NCBI GenBank assembly: GCA_018902765.1
Contig: JAHIQC010000216.1
Coordinates: 1-5,003 of the forward strand
DNA from: Actinomycetota bacterium
Lineage (GTDB): Bacteria > Actinomycetota > Coriobacteriia > Anaerosomatales > JAHIQC01
DNA: 5,003 nucleotides
Direction of reading: 5' to 3'
Shown: piece by piece, positions 1 to 4,777 of the stretch
How positions within the stretch are numbered: the stretch's first letter is position 1
Layout: each line of letters begins with the position of its first letter
Notes under the pieces: generated by a model
Databases searched by the model: none
The model's input: only the letters and a program-made list of their open reading frames with translations
What the model was told of the DNA's origin: nothing
Position numbers and translations under genes: made by a program

Positions 1-465
1 ATCGGGCGGGTCGCAGACGTGAGGACGGTTCCGCGTTCACGGCATAACCCGCAGTTCGACATCTCCGTGATGCCCGATTGGTTATCTGACGCCGGCATAG
101 CGTATGAGCATATGCCGGGGCTCGGCGGATTCCGCCATGCAGCGCCGGATTCTCGCAATCTCGGTTGGCACAGCCTCGCCTTTCGGGGATATGCCGACTA
201 CATGCAGTCGCCCGAGTTCGCCACAGCACTTGATCACTTGGTGGTCGAAGCACGGCAGAGCATCGTGGCGGTCATGTGCGCAGAGGCGGTGCCGTGGCGC
301 TGCCACCGGTCCTTGATCGGAGACGTGCTCGTTGTACGTGGGATACCCGTGAACGACATCATCGGTCCCCATTCCTCGCGGCCACATCGCTTGACCGCCT
401 TCGCCGAGGTGGACGGAGAGCGTCTCACATACCCGTTGGTTCTCGAGCCGGCCAAGCGCACCTGA
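1..465 (+). CDS. DUF488 family protein, 5' end outside the window
   Basis: This is a DUF488-domain protein; the molecular function of the family is not established. The frame is open from base 1, and the residues before the first possible start (IGRVAD ahead of VRTVPRSR) belong to the family's N-terminal block, usually of the form DVR-x-x-P-x-S. The GTG at 19 is therefore an internal valine codon and the true start lies left of the window. Seen in the sequence: the N-terminal VADVRTVPRSRHNPQF block, a middle block with YEHMPGLGG, and the hallmark Cys motif MCAEAVPWRCHR about two thirds along, followed by the conserved LIGDVL helix. About 154 residues are visible, close to a full family member, so only a short N-terminus is missing. 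It converges on the cupin gene with 38 bases between the two stops. It belongs to a different DUF488 branch from the YeaO-type gene at 1997-2377. Family assignment is firm; function is unknown. Confidence 0.9.
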   Translation: MGRVADVRTVPRSRHNPQFDISVMPDWLSDAGIAYEHMPGLGGFRHAAPDSRNLGWHSLAFRGYADYMQSPEFATALDHLVVEARQSIVAVMCAEAVPWRCHRSLIGDVLVVRGIPVNDIIGPHSSRPHRLTAFAEVDGERLTYPLVLEPAKRT

Positions 466-503
466 CCTCGGTCGGAACCAGCAGTACGTGGCGGATCTTC
501 GCG

Positions 504-860
504 CTAGAGCTGAGGGTTGCCGTCGGTCATCAGCATGAAGAATACGAGAGGCTGATCAGAATCGTTGTGTATGCCGTGAGACTGCCCGGCCTTCAGTACA
601 TACATGTCACCGGTACCGATCGCGAACCGCTCGCCATCTAGGATTCCGATGCCGGTGCCCTCCACCACCAGATAGAGCTCGTCATGCCTTGGGTGCGGGT
701 GATTACCGATGCTGGCGCCGGGTTCGAGCATGACCCGTCCCGCCGAGATCACCCCGCTCATCTCACCATTCTTGAGATAGTCGACGACGAGAGCCGGCCC
801 CTCTCCGCCATGAATTGCGGTCTTTCGCGCTATCTCGAGCTCGTTTAGCCGACGAATCAC
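504..860 (-). CDS. Small single-domain cupin protein
   Basis: A 118-residue single-domain cupin, a beta-barrel fold that usually binds one divalent metal. Cupin motif 1 is complete: G48, H54-P-H56, E61 and G68 with canonical spacing. Motif 2 is present as G84, G92, H95 and N99, with Lys90 where proline is usual. H54, H56, E61 and H95 would be the metal ligands. The start is taken as GTG at 860 because AGAGGAG lies six bases before it, and because the 37 extra codons up to an ATG at 971 show no cupin similarity and would overlap the upstream gene. It is the last gene of the - strand cluster, 94 bases after the diiron protein. The substrate cannot be read from sequence; small cupins of this type include sugar isomerases, thiol dioxygenase-like proteins and regulators. 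The fold is near certain, the role open. Confidence 0.9.
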   Translation of the reverse strand: MIRRLNELEIARKTAIHGGEGPALVVDYLKNGEMSGVISAGRVMLEPGASIGNHPHPRHDELYLVVEGTGIGILDGERFAIGTGDMYVLKAGQSHGIHNDSDQPLVFFMLMTDGNPQL

Positions 861-954
861 TTCAATCTCCTCTGTCTGAGTATCTCTTTGTCTGCTTATG
901 GATGGGGCCTGGTCGGTATCGAGGGCGCTCCGACACCCTGCAAGGATGCCGAAA

Positions 955-1659
955 TTAGCGGCGTTCGACATCTAGCGCCGGACCATGCCCCGTTGCGACG
1001 AAGCGCACAGCAAGCGGCGACAAGACTCGCCTCATCTTCTCCAGCGCGACCGGATCCGGGATCTTCTCGGTCGAGATCGCTTCGACCTCCGTCACCCAGT
1101 CGGATTTGACGACTGGCTGATCGAGCGATCCGAGCCGCATGATCAGGTCGCTGCTGAAGAGAATAGAGCGTGTTTCCTCGAAGGCGAGCAACCCCTCCCA
1201 CAGATGCATCTCGGAGGGATACGCGACAAAAGAAAGACCTCCATCGCCGAGGTCGAGGGTCTCACCCGGCGCCTTCACGAGCGAGCATTCCGTCAAGCCA
1301 AATCCGGAAAGCTGCCGAGCCGTGACTTCTGAACACACGGCGAAGGCCGATGGGAACGCGTCGAGCACTTTGACAATCCCGCCGCACTCGTCGCTTTCGA
1401 AATGCGAGACGAACACATAGCGCAGTTCCTTGTCGCCAAGCGCCACCCGGAGCTGAGCACACAATCGGCTTGCATCTGCGTTGCTGCCTGTGTGCACGAG
1501 CAGAGGCTCTTCTGTTGCGAGTAGATACTGGTTGAACGTGAGCGGCAGCATTGGTGGCTGTGTCACGAACATGTGAAGTTGTCCGCCGAGCAATTCGTAC
1601 GAGTCTGGCACTGCTGACCTCCGTACTAGGTCTATTGGCTCTGGAATCCGATTATGCAT
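955..1659 (-). CDS. Flavodiiron-like (ODP) metallo-beta-lactamase-fold diiron protein without flavodoxin domain
   Basis: A 234-residue metallo-beta-lactamase-fold protein of the oxygen-binding diiron (ODP) type, the catalytic domain of flavodiiron O2/NO reductases. The ligand set is visible: H86-x-E88-x-D90 in SHFESDECGG, H152 in SEMHLW, D171 in LFSSDL and H225 in TGHGP. The gaps D90-to-H152 (61 residues) and H152-to-D171 (18 residues) match the classical family pattern (about 62 and 18). D90 is followed by Glu where hydrolases have His, which favours an iron redox site over a zinc hydrolase. The C-terminal flavodoxin domain of true flavodiiron proteins is absent: the chain ends just after the last ligand. 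A ferredoxin gene lies immediately upstream (93-base gap) and is a plausible electron donor, by inference. Start choice is between ATG 1659 and the adjacent GTG 1662; a GGTGG stretch six bases before the ATG is the likely ribosome site. It could alternatively be a signalling or sensor ODP protein. Confidence 0.85.
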   Translation of the reverse strand: MHNRIPEPIDLVRRSAVPDSYELLGGQLHMFVTQPPMLPLTFNQYLLATEEPLLVHTGSNADASRLCAQLRVALGDKELRYVFVSHFESDECGGIVKVLDAFPSAFAVCSEVTARQLSGFGLTECSLVKAPGETLDLGDGGLSFVAYPSEMHLWEGLLAFEETRSILFSSDLIMRLGSLDQPVVKSDWVTEVEAISTEKIPDPVALEKMRRVLSPLAVRFVATGHGPALDVERR

Positions 1660-1678
1660 CACAGACCACCGCCTGTGA
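1659..1678 (-). promoter_or_regulatory. Inverted repeat enclosing the ribosome site and start of the diiron gene
   Basis: On the - strand TCACAG and CTGTGA form a perfect 6-base dyad with an 8-base spacer. The spacer holds the GGTGG ribosome site, and the 3' arm ends on the A of the ATG start. In RNA this would be a hairpin with the ribosome site in the loop and the start in the stem; in DNA it could be an operator. It is not a CRP/FNR site: the half-sites face the wrong way and the spacing differs. Function is inferred only from position. Confidence 0.35.
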
Positions 1679-1752
1679 GTGTCTCGCGCCCGTTGCGCTC
1701 TCGGTCGTGGATAGAAATGACACTGTGGGCTTCGGCCACGGATTCCAGGGCG

Positions 1753-1941
1753 CTACTCCACGGAGATCGCGGTAACGGGACAGATCTCCACCGCCTCAAC
1801 CACGCAGTCCTCTTGCTCGGGCGGTATCGGTTCGACCATTACGTGGGAGAAACCGTCATCCTGCATCTCAAAGATCTGTGGGCATGTATCTACGCACAGC
1901 TCGCAACCGATGCACAGGTCTTCGTCGACAGTCGCCTTCAT
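1753..1941 (-). CDS. Single-cluster [4Fe-4S] ferredoxin
   Basis: A 62-residue cytoplasmic electron carrier. C10, C13 and C16 in CIGCELC, with distal C54 in EICPVTAI, form one [4Fe-4S] binding set. C20 and C46 are placed like the pair that forms a disulfide in Desulfovibrio gigas-type and Thermotoga-type monocluster ferredoxins. There is no second C-x2-C-x2-C motif, so this is a one-cluster protein. Many acidic residues fit a small ferredoxin. The start is ATG 1941, with GAGGAGAG just before it; a longer upstream reading of the frame runs into the DUF488 gene and is only a shadow. It lies 55 bases after the YeaO-type gene and 93 bases before the diiron gene, which it may supply with electrons (inference from adjacency). 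Confidence 0.93.
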   Translation of the reverse strand: MKATVDEDLCIGCELCVDTCPQIFEMQDDGFSHVMVEPIPPEQEDCVVEAVEICPVTAISVE

Positions 1942-1996
1942 CTCTCTCCTCAGAATCGTTGACGCAATGGGCTTGAGTGCGCGTTGGCGCGGCGCC

Positions 1997-2377
1997 CTAG
2001 TCGTGCATGTCGCCTTTCGTGCGACGCCCCAACGCCGTGAGCACGACGTTGGCCTCGTTGTGCTCAGCGTCCTTGGCTCCGAACAGGATCGTGACGATCT
2101 TTCTGTGCCGTTCGATGTCCAAGACGAGATCGAGCAGTTCCGCATGCCCCGAGAGCTCTTCTTCGTAGCGTTTCTGGAACTCCGGCCACTTCTCCACATC
2201 GTGGCCGTACCACTTCCGCAGCTCGGTCGTGGGGGCGATCCGTCGCAGCCACAGGTCGACGCTCGCCGACTCTTCAGTCAGGCCCCGCGGCCACAGCCGG
2301 TCCACCAGGATCCGGTAGCCGTCGGACTTGGAAGCGGGATCATAGACGCGCTTGAGCTCGATGCTCATCTGCACCAC
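1997..2377 (-). CDS. DUF488 family protein, YeaO-type
   Basis: A DUF488 protein of the short YeaO-like branch, function unknown. The whole length matches the branch's usual blocks in order: KRVYDPASKSDGYRILVDR, then LWPRGL, VDLWLRRIAPTTELRKWYGH, and the helix EFQKRYEEEL, with the C-terminal strand ending in LFGAKD and the segment EHNEANVV. In this branch the C-terminal block is commonly LLYGAKD-x-x-HNxA, so the protein appears complete. Start is either GTG 2377 (126 residues), with a purine-rich AAGAAGAGAG a few bases upstream, or ATG 2368 (123 residues); both precede the conserved IELKRVYD. The gap to the DUF2769-type gene upstream is 22 bases, consistent with one transcript. Unlike the DUF488 gene at the left end, it lacks the Cys-containing CAE...CHR motif. 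Confidence 0.92.
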   Translation of the reverse strand: MVQMSIELKRVYDPASKSDGYRILVDRLWPRGLTEESASVDLWLRRIAPTTELRKWYGHDVEKWPEFQKRYEEELSGHAELLDLVLDIERHRKIVTILFGAKDAEHNEANVVLTALGRRTKGDMHD

Positions 2378-2399
2378 GTCTCTCTTCTTGTGAGGCGGC

Positions 2400-2684
2400 C
2401 TAGCTTACTGCGGGGTCATGCTCGCAATAGTGGTTGCCGACCAGCCCATTCTCGCCCCACACCTGACAGGCGGGGCAGTTGCAGAGGTTCACGAAGCTGA
2501 GGTCCTCACAGGCCGCCGTGCCGGTGGAGCAATACAGGCCTCCAAGTTGATCGGGCGGAGGCAGTTCGTCGGTCGTCTTGGAGGCTTCGTACAGGTCATG
2601 AGCACACTTGCTGTGGACCTGCACCGGGCAAGACCCGCACCAGCACTTCTCCACGTTCCTTTTGGTATACGCGACCTTCGACAT
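2400..2684 (-). CDS. DUF2769-type cysteine-rich protein
   Basis: A 94-residue protein with ten cysteines (14, 16, 19, 27, 52, 59, 68, 70, 73, 87). Two C-x-C-x2-C knuckles, CWCGSCP near the N-terminus and CNCPACQVW near the C-terminus, flank a YCSTGTAAC segment; the chain ends in NHYCEHD. This arrangement matches DUF2769, known mainly from methanogens and anaerobic bacteria and presumed to bind metal; no activity is established. The start is ATG 2684, because AAGGAAG precedes it by a few bases and the sequence before MSKVAYTKRN is not family-like, although an in-frame ATG exists at 2741. It is first in the - strand cluster. Cysteine pattern and context suggest a zinc or Fe-S protein in a redox or metal-response unit (inference). 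Confidence 0.85.
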   Translation of the reverse strand: MSKVAYTKRNVEKCWCGSCPVQVHSKCAHDLYEASKTTDELPPPDQLGGLYCSTGTAACEDLSFVNLCNCPACQVWGENGLVGNHYCEHDPAVS

Positions 2685-2706
2685 ATCGACTTCCTTTCCG
2701 AAGAGG

Positions 2707-2729
2707 AGGAACACCTGAGCGGTGTACCT
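2707..2729 (-). promoter_or_regulatory. Dyad in the leader of the DUF2769-led cluster
   Basis: On the - strand, AGGtACACC and GGTGTtCCT are inverted copies (8 pairs, one central mismatch) around a 5-base loop GCTCA. The dyad lies between a possible -10 box (2748-2753) and the ribosome site of the first gene, where a repressor operator or a leader hairpin would act. There is no run of T after it, so it is not a classical terminator. Its role is inferred from position. Confidence 0.4.
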
Positions 2730-2736
2730 GCCAATC

Positions 2737-2796
2737 TCCATTCAACGGTTATACCCACTAGCGAGGAACTGAGAGAGCTTGTGAGCTGTCGCGCCG
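2737..2796 (+). repeat. Diverged 60-base direct repeat, copy A
   Basis: Aligned without net gaps to 4113-4172, about 41 of 60 bases are identical; one compensated one-base shift inside raises this. Both copies begin TCCATTC and end TGTCGCGCCG. The central block GGTTRTACCCACTRGCRAGG differs between copies only by transitions. This copy lies between the start region of the DUF2769 gene (- strand) and the ATPase remnant (+ strand). It could be a small dispersed intergenic repeat, a shared promoter or operator, or the trace of a duplicated coding segment; the sequence alone does not decide. Confidence 0.6.
2748..2753 (-). promoter_or_regulatory. Possible -10 box TATAAC for the - strand cluster
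   Basis: TATAAC on the - strand lies 64 bases upstream of the first ATG of the cluster. About 17 bases further upstream there is no good -35 hexamer (TCTCTC), so this is a weak call. It lies inside the repeat at 2737-2796; the other repeat copy has TACAAC at the same place. Confidence 0.25.
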
Positions 2797-2821
2797 ACAC
2801 GGGCGGAGCGCCAATTGCGGC

Positions 2822-3026
2822 CGCGCGAAACGCAACCTGAGCAAGATGCGCCGCGGCCCTGCCGTTGGCCGCCTTCGGCTTGATCACTCCGGCCATCGCC
2901 GCCATAGCCATGGTGTCCAGCAGTCTGCTCGTCGTCGGCAATTCGCTGAGGCTGCAGGGAAAGCTTCGCGGGGTGCGCGCGCAGATTGTCGTGCCGGGGG
3001 TCGCACCGGTCGGCGCACGCGACTGA
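2822..3026 (+). pseudogene. C-terminal remnant of a P1B-type metal-transporting ATPase
   Basis: From about 2853 to the TGA at 3024 one frame reads AAALPLAAFGLITPAIAAIA followed by MVSSSLLVVGNSLRL. This is the last two membrane helices and the SS-x-x-VV-x-NSLRL end of P1B-type (Cu/Zn/Cd/Co) ATPases such as the CopA, ZntA and FixI families. A TGA lies in that frame at 2838. The preceding family block survives in another frame as AKRNLS at 2825-2842, corresponding to the usual RQNL, while the following WA-x-x-YN block is missing. A small deletion with frame loss therefore splits the piece. The phosphorylation motif DKTGT, the ATP-binding domain and all earlier helices are absent; their place is taken by the DUF2769 gene on the other strand. 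No working pump is possible here. Which metal it moved cannot be told. Confidence 0.75.
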
Positions 3027-3392
3027 TTGTCTCCGAGAGAATCGCCGCTGAGGGTCGTGCAGGACGGGAGGGTGAGGCGACAAGCGCCGTCAGAAGCCGT
3101 TGGTCACCTGAATCAGAAAGTTGCCTGCTTGACAGCACCGTTCACATAGCCGAGCCGACGTGGAACGCGTTTCACCTTGTGTCCCGTGGCGCAGCAAAAC
3201 CGCGGTCAGTCGGAGGCCGATCCCGCGTCCCGCGGTATGCCAGCGGGTACATGGCTGAGGTTAGCGCCGAGTTCGCTAGGCGAACCAACAATGGCCTCAG
3301 CGACCATGAGCATCGCCTTCGAGGTATCATTACCCGAGCAACCGGTCTTGAGGCCGGTTGTCGTGCTACGAAGTCGGAATTGGAGAGTGACC
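3027..3392. other. Gene-poor stretch between the ATPase remnant and the Rnk-like gene
   Basis: No convincing gene is seen on either strand. The open frames crossing it have no family-like blocks and no ribosome sites. It contains the perfect dyad AACCGG/CCGGTT at 3340-3359 (8-base spacer), about 35 bases before the Rnk-like start, and presumably the promoter of that gene, though no good -35/-10 pair was found. Near 3239-3252 the - strand reads TGTACCCGCTGGCA, similar to the core of the 60-base repeat; this may be chance. Confidence 0.4.
3340..3359 (+). promoter_or_regulatory. Dyad upstream of the Rnk-like gene
   Basis: AACCGG and CCGGTT form a perfect 6-base inverted repeat with an 8-base spacer (TCTTGAGG), ending 33 bases before the GTG start. 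Position suits an operator or leader hairpin. No matching site is seen elsewhere in the window, so the regulator is unknown. Confidence 0.3.
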
Positions 3393-3803
3393 GTGAATAC
3401 CAAGCGAATCGTGATTACGCAGCATGATCTTGATCGTTTGCGGACAGTGGTGAATGATGCCGCAGCGCTCCGTACACGGGATGACCTGGCCGGCCTCATC
3501 CGTGAACTCGATCGGGCGCTGATCGTGGAACCGCACGAGGTTCCCGGCGATGTGGTGACGATGAATTCCAAGGTCCAGCTGGCGGATGTTGAGACCGCCG
3601 ACCAGATGGAGATATCGCTCGTCTTCCCGAATGACACGGACTCGGTCGAGGGTGCGGTGTCGATTCTCGCACCGGTCGGCACGGCTATCATCGGCTACAG
3701 AGCAGGTGACACTGTCGAGTGGCCCACGCCGTCAGGCACACGGACACTCAGAATTGAGCGAGTGATCTTCCAGCCGGAAGCTGCAGGGGAGTGGGACCTC
3801 TAG
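3393..3803 (+). CDS. Rnk-like / GreA-C-terminal-domain transcription regulator
   Basis: A 136-residue protein with the architecture of Rnk (regulator of nucleoside diphosphate kinase), a Gre-factor homologue that binds RNA polymerase. An N-terminal segment, KRIVITQHDLDRLRTVV, resembles the short helical region of Rnk, which is much shorter than the GreA coiled coil. The rest is the FKBP-like GreA/GreB C-terminal domain: VVTMNSKVQLAD, a strand with ISLVFP, the block VSILAPVGTAIIGYRAGD, and a closing IERVIFQ strand. The acidic coiled-coil tip needed for transcript cleavage is missing, so it probably competes for the polymerase secondary channel rather than cleaving RNA (family knowledge). GTG 3393 is chosen as start because GGAGAG lies a few bases upstream and the length then fits the family; the frame stays open to 3177, but that extension looks non-coding. 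It stands alone between two gene remnants, and its stop is within about 20 bases of the glycosylase remnant. Confidence 0.88.
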   Translation: MNTKRIVITQHDLDRLRTVVNDAAALRTRDDLAGLIRELDRALIVEPHEVPGDVVTMNSKVQLADVETADQMEISLVFPNDTDSVEGAVSILAPVGTAIIGYRAGDTVEWPTPSGTRTLRIERVIFQPEAAGEWDL

Positions 3804-3819
3804 CGCGAGCGGTCGTTTT

Positions 3820-4001
3820 GACTGTCTCCGGTGTCAGTCCGATGTCGCGCCCGATTCGGGCGATGATCGCGCTCGCCGACGATTCGGAGAGCTGTTGGTC
3901 GATGATGATTCGCACAAGCCTCGCGAACCGCGTGGGTCCTGACTCGACCTCGACCGATCCGACCCGGCTGATGACGTGACCAATCAGGGGTCAGCCACCA
4001 T
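3820..4001 (-). pseudogene. N-terminal remnant of an AlkA/HhH-GPD-type DNA glycosylase
   Basis: On the - strand, one frame (3990 down to 3820) reads PLIGHVISRVG, then FARLVRIIIDQQLSESSASA and IIARI, ending near GLTPETV. The LVR-x-I-I-x-QQLS block is the hallmark of DNA-3-methyladenine glycosylase II and related helix-hairpin-helix base-excision enzymes. The next family block, the helix-hairpin-helix with catalytic Asp, is absent because the region beyond about 3810 is the Rnk-like gene. At 3987-3992 the frame is also broken: the upstream frame reads MVADP then TGA, and one extra C in the CCCC run would join it as ADPLIGHV, the expected family start. The piece is therefore both frameshifted and truncated and cannot be active. 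Substrate range is unknown. Confidence 0.68.
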
Positions 4002-4112
4002 CAGCGAGTACGAGACTTCATCGCCATCTGCGCTAGCGTATTGGCTCCAGCACGACGTAGCCCTTGACGCCATAATACTTGCCCACATTGGAACCCAGCC
4101 TTCACTCACGAG

Positions 4113-4172
4113 TCCATTCCTGGGTTGTACCCACTGGCAAGGGACCGAGATGTTGGTGAGTCTGTCGCGCCG
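4113..4172 (+). repeat. Diverged 60-base direct repeat, copy B
   Basis: Partner of 2737-2796 in the same orientation. In this copy TGGGT-TGT-ACCCA (4120-4132) is a perfect short dyad, which is weaker in copy A. It ends 50 bases before the hemerythrin start and lies about 110 bases upstream of the glycosylase remnant on the other strand, so it could serve either as a promoter or operator. A weak TTGGTG ... CATATG pair (4153-4180) overlaps its right half, on the hemerythrin strand. Confidence 0.6.
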
Positions 4173-4222
4173 GGCATATGCAGAGAGTCGATATCGATCA
4201 TCCGAACCGCGAGGTGAACAAG

Positions 4223-4777
4223 ATGAGCGCAACAGCGGACCTGAGATCCGAACACGTAGGCGTTGGACGAATGCTCGATATCATGGACGCCATGGCGGGA
4301 TGTGTCCGGACAGGCACGCCGCTTGATACAAGCGATCTCGCGCAGACGATCGAGTTCCTCCGCGTCTTTGTGGACCAGTGCCACCACACCAAAGAGGAGG
4401 AGCTGCTCTTCCCGGCGATGCGTGCTGCAAACGTGAAGTCCTTCGAAGAGGCCATCGTGATCCTCCTCGCAGACCACTCGAAGGGGCGCGAGGCGGTCGC
4501 CCTGATCACCGCGGCCGGCCAACGTCTTGCGGAAGGTGACGAGTCCGCGAGCACCGAGCTTGCCGACGTGATATCTGGGTACACGGGGCTTCTTCGTGCC
4601 CACATCCTCCGTGAAGAAGCCGACTGCTTCGACGCGGCCGATCGCGAGCTGCCGACAGCCGTCCAGGATGAACTCACCGTGGGGTATGAGCGGATTGAGC
4701 GCGACGTAGTGGGAGAGGGAGTGCACGAGGGGTTCCACGCATTACTCGACAGGTTGTCGCAGGCCTATCATGTGTGA
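4223..4777 (+). CDS. Hemerythrin HHE-domain protein
   Basis: A 184-residue bacterial hemerythrin-like protein: a four-helix bundle with a non-heme diiron site that binds O2 or responds to NO or oxidative stress. The candidate ligands lie in the usual order: H11 in SEHVGVG, H54 or H55 with E58 or E59 in HHTKEEELLFP, H85 in ADHSKGRE, and H127 with E131 in AHILREE. The C-terminal 40 residues form an extra helical tail, with no recognisable output domain, so it acts either alone or through a partner. There is no signal peptide or membrane segment, hence cytoplasmic. The start is ATG 4223, with GAGGTG six bases before it; the frame is open to an ATG at 4178 without a ribosome site. Repeat copy B lies upstream. 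It is not in an operon with the flavodiiron-like cluster but shares the diiron O2/NO theme. Roles proposed for relatives include oxygen storage, Fe-S cluster repair and NO handling. Confidence 0.92.
   Translation: MSATADLRSEHVGVGRMLDIMDAMAGCVRTGTPLDTSDLAQTIEFLRVFVDQCHHTKEEELLFPAMRAANVKSFEEAIVILLADHSKGREAVALITAAGQRLAEGDESASTELADVISGYTGLLRAHILREEADCFDAADRELPTAVQDELTVGYERIERDVVGEGVHEGFHALLDRLSQAYHV

Noticed and set aside
861..971. N-terminal extension of the cupin to an ATG at 971 (155 residues)
   Set aside because: It would overlap the upstream gene by 17 bases, and its residues are not cupin-like. The GTG at 860 has a strong AGAGGAG site six bases before it.
1910..2500. + strand frame of 196 codons
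   Set aside because: It is antisense to the YeaO-type DUF488 gene and its neighbour. The - strand reading matches known families; this one does not.
3239..3252. Third, inverted copy of the repeat core (TGTACCCGCTGGCA on the - strand)
   Set aside because: Only about 14 bases match copy B and the flanks do not align; a match this short is expected by chance in a window of this size.
3177..3392. Longer start for the Rnk-like protein (208 residues)
   Set aside because: The added residues have no family similarity, and GTG 3393 has a ribosome site and gives the usual family length.
2846..3427. Long + strand frame of 193 codons
   Set aside because: It is Arg/Ala/Gly-rich without family blocks. 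It crosses the ATPase remnant in another frame and runs into the Rnk-like gene.
4025..4100. - strand peptide ending YYGVKGYVVLEPIR before a stop
   Set aside because: It looks protein-like, but it is only about 22 codons between stops and no family was recognised. It overlaps the region just upstream of the glycosylase remnant in another frame.
4106..4738. Long - strand frame of 210 codons
   Set aside because: It is the antisense shadow of the hemerythrin gene, whose ligands and ribosome site are clear on the + strand.
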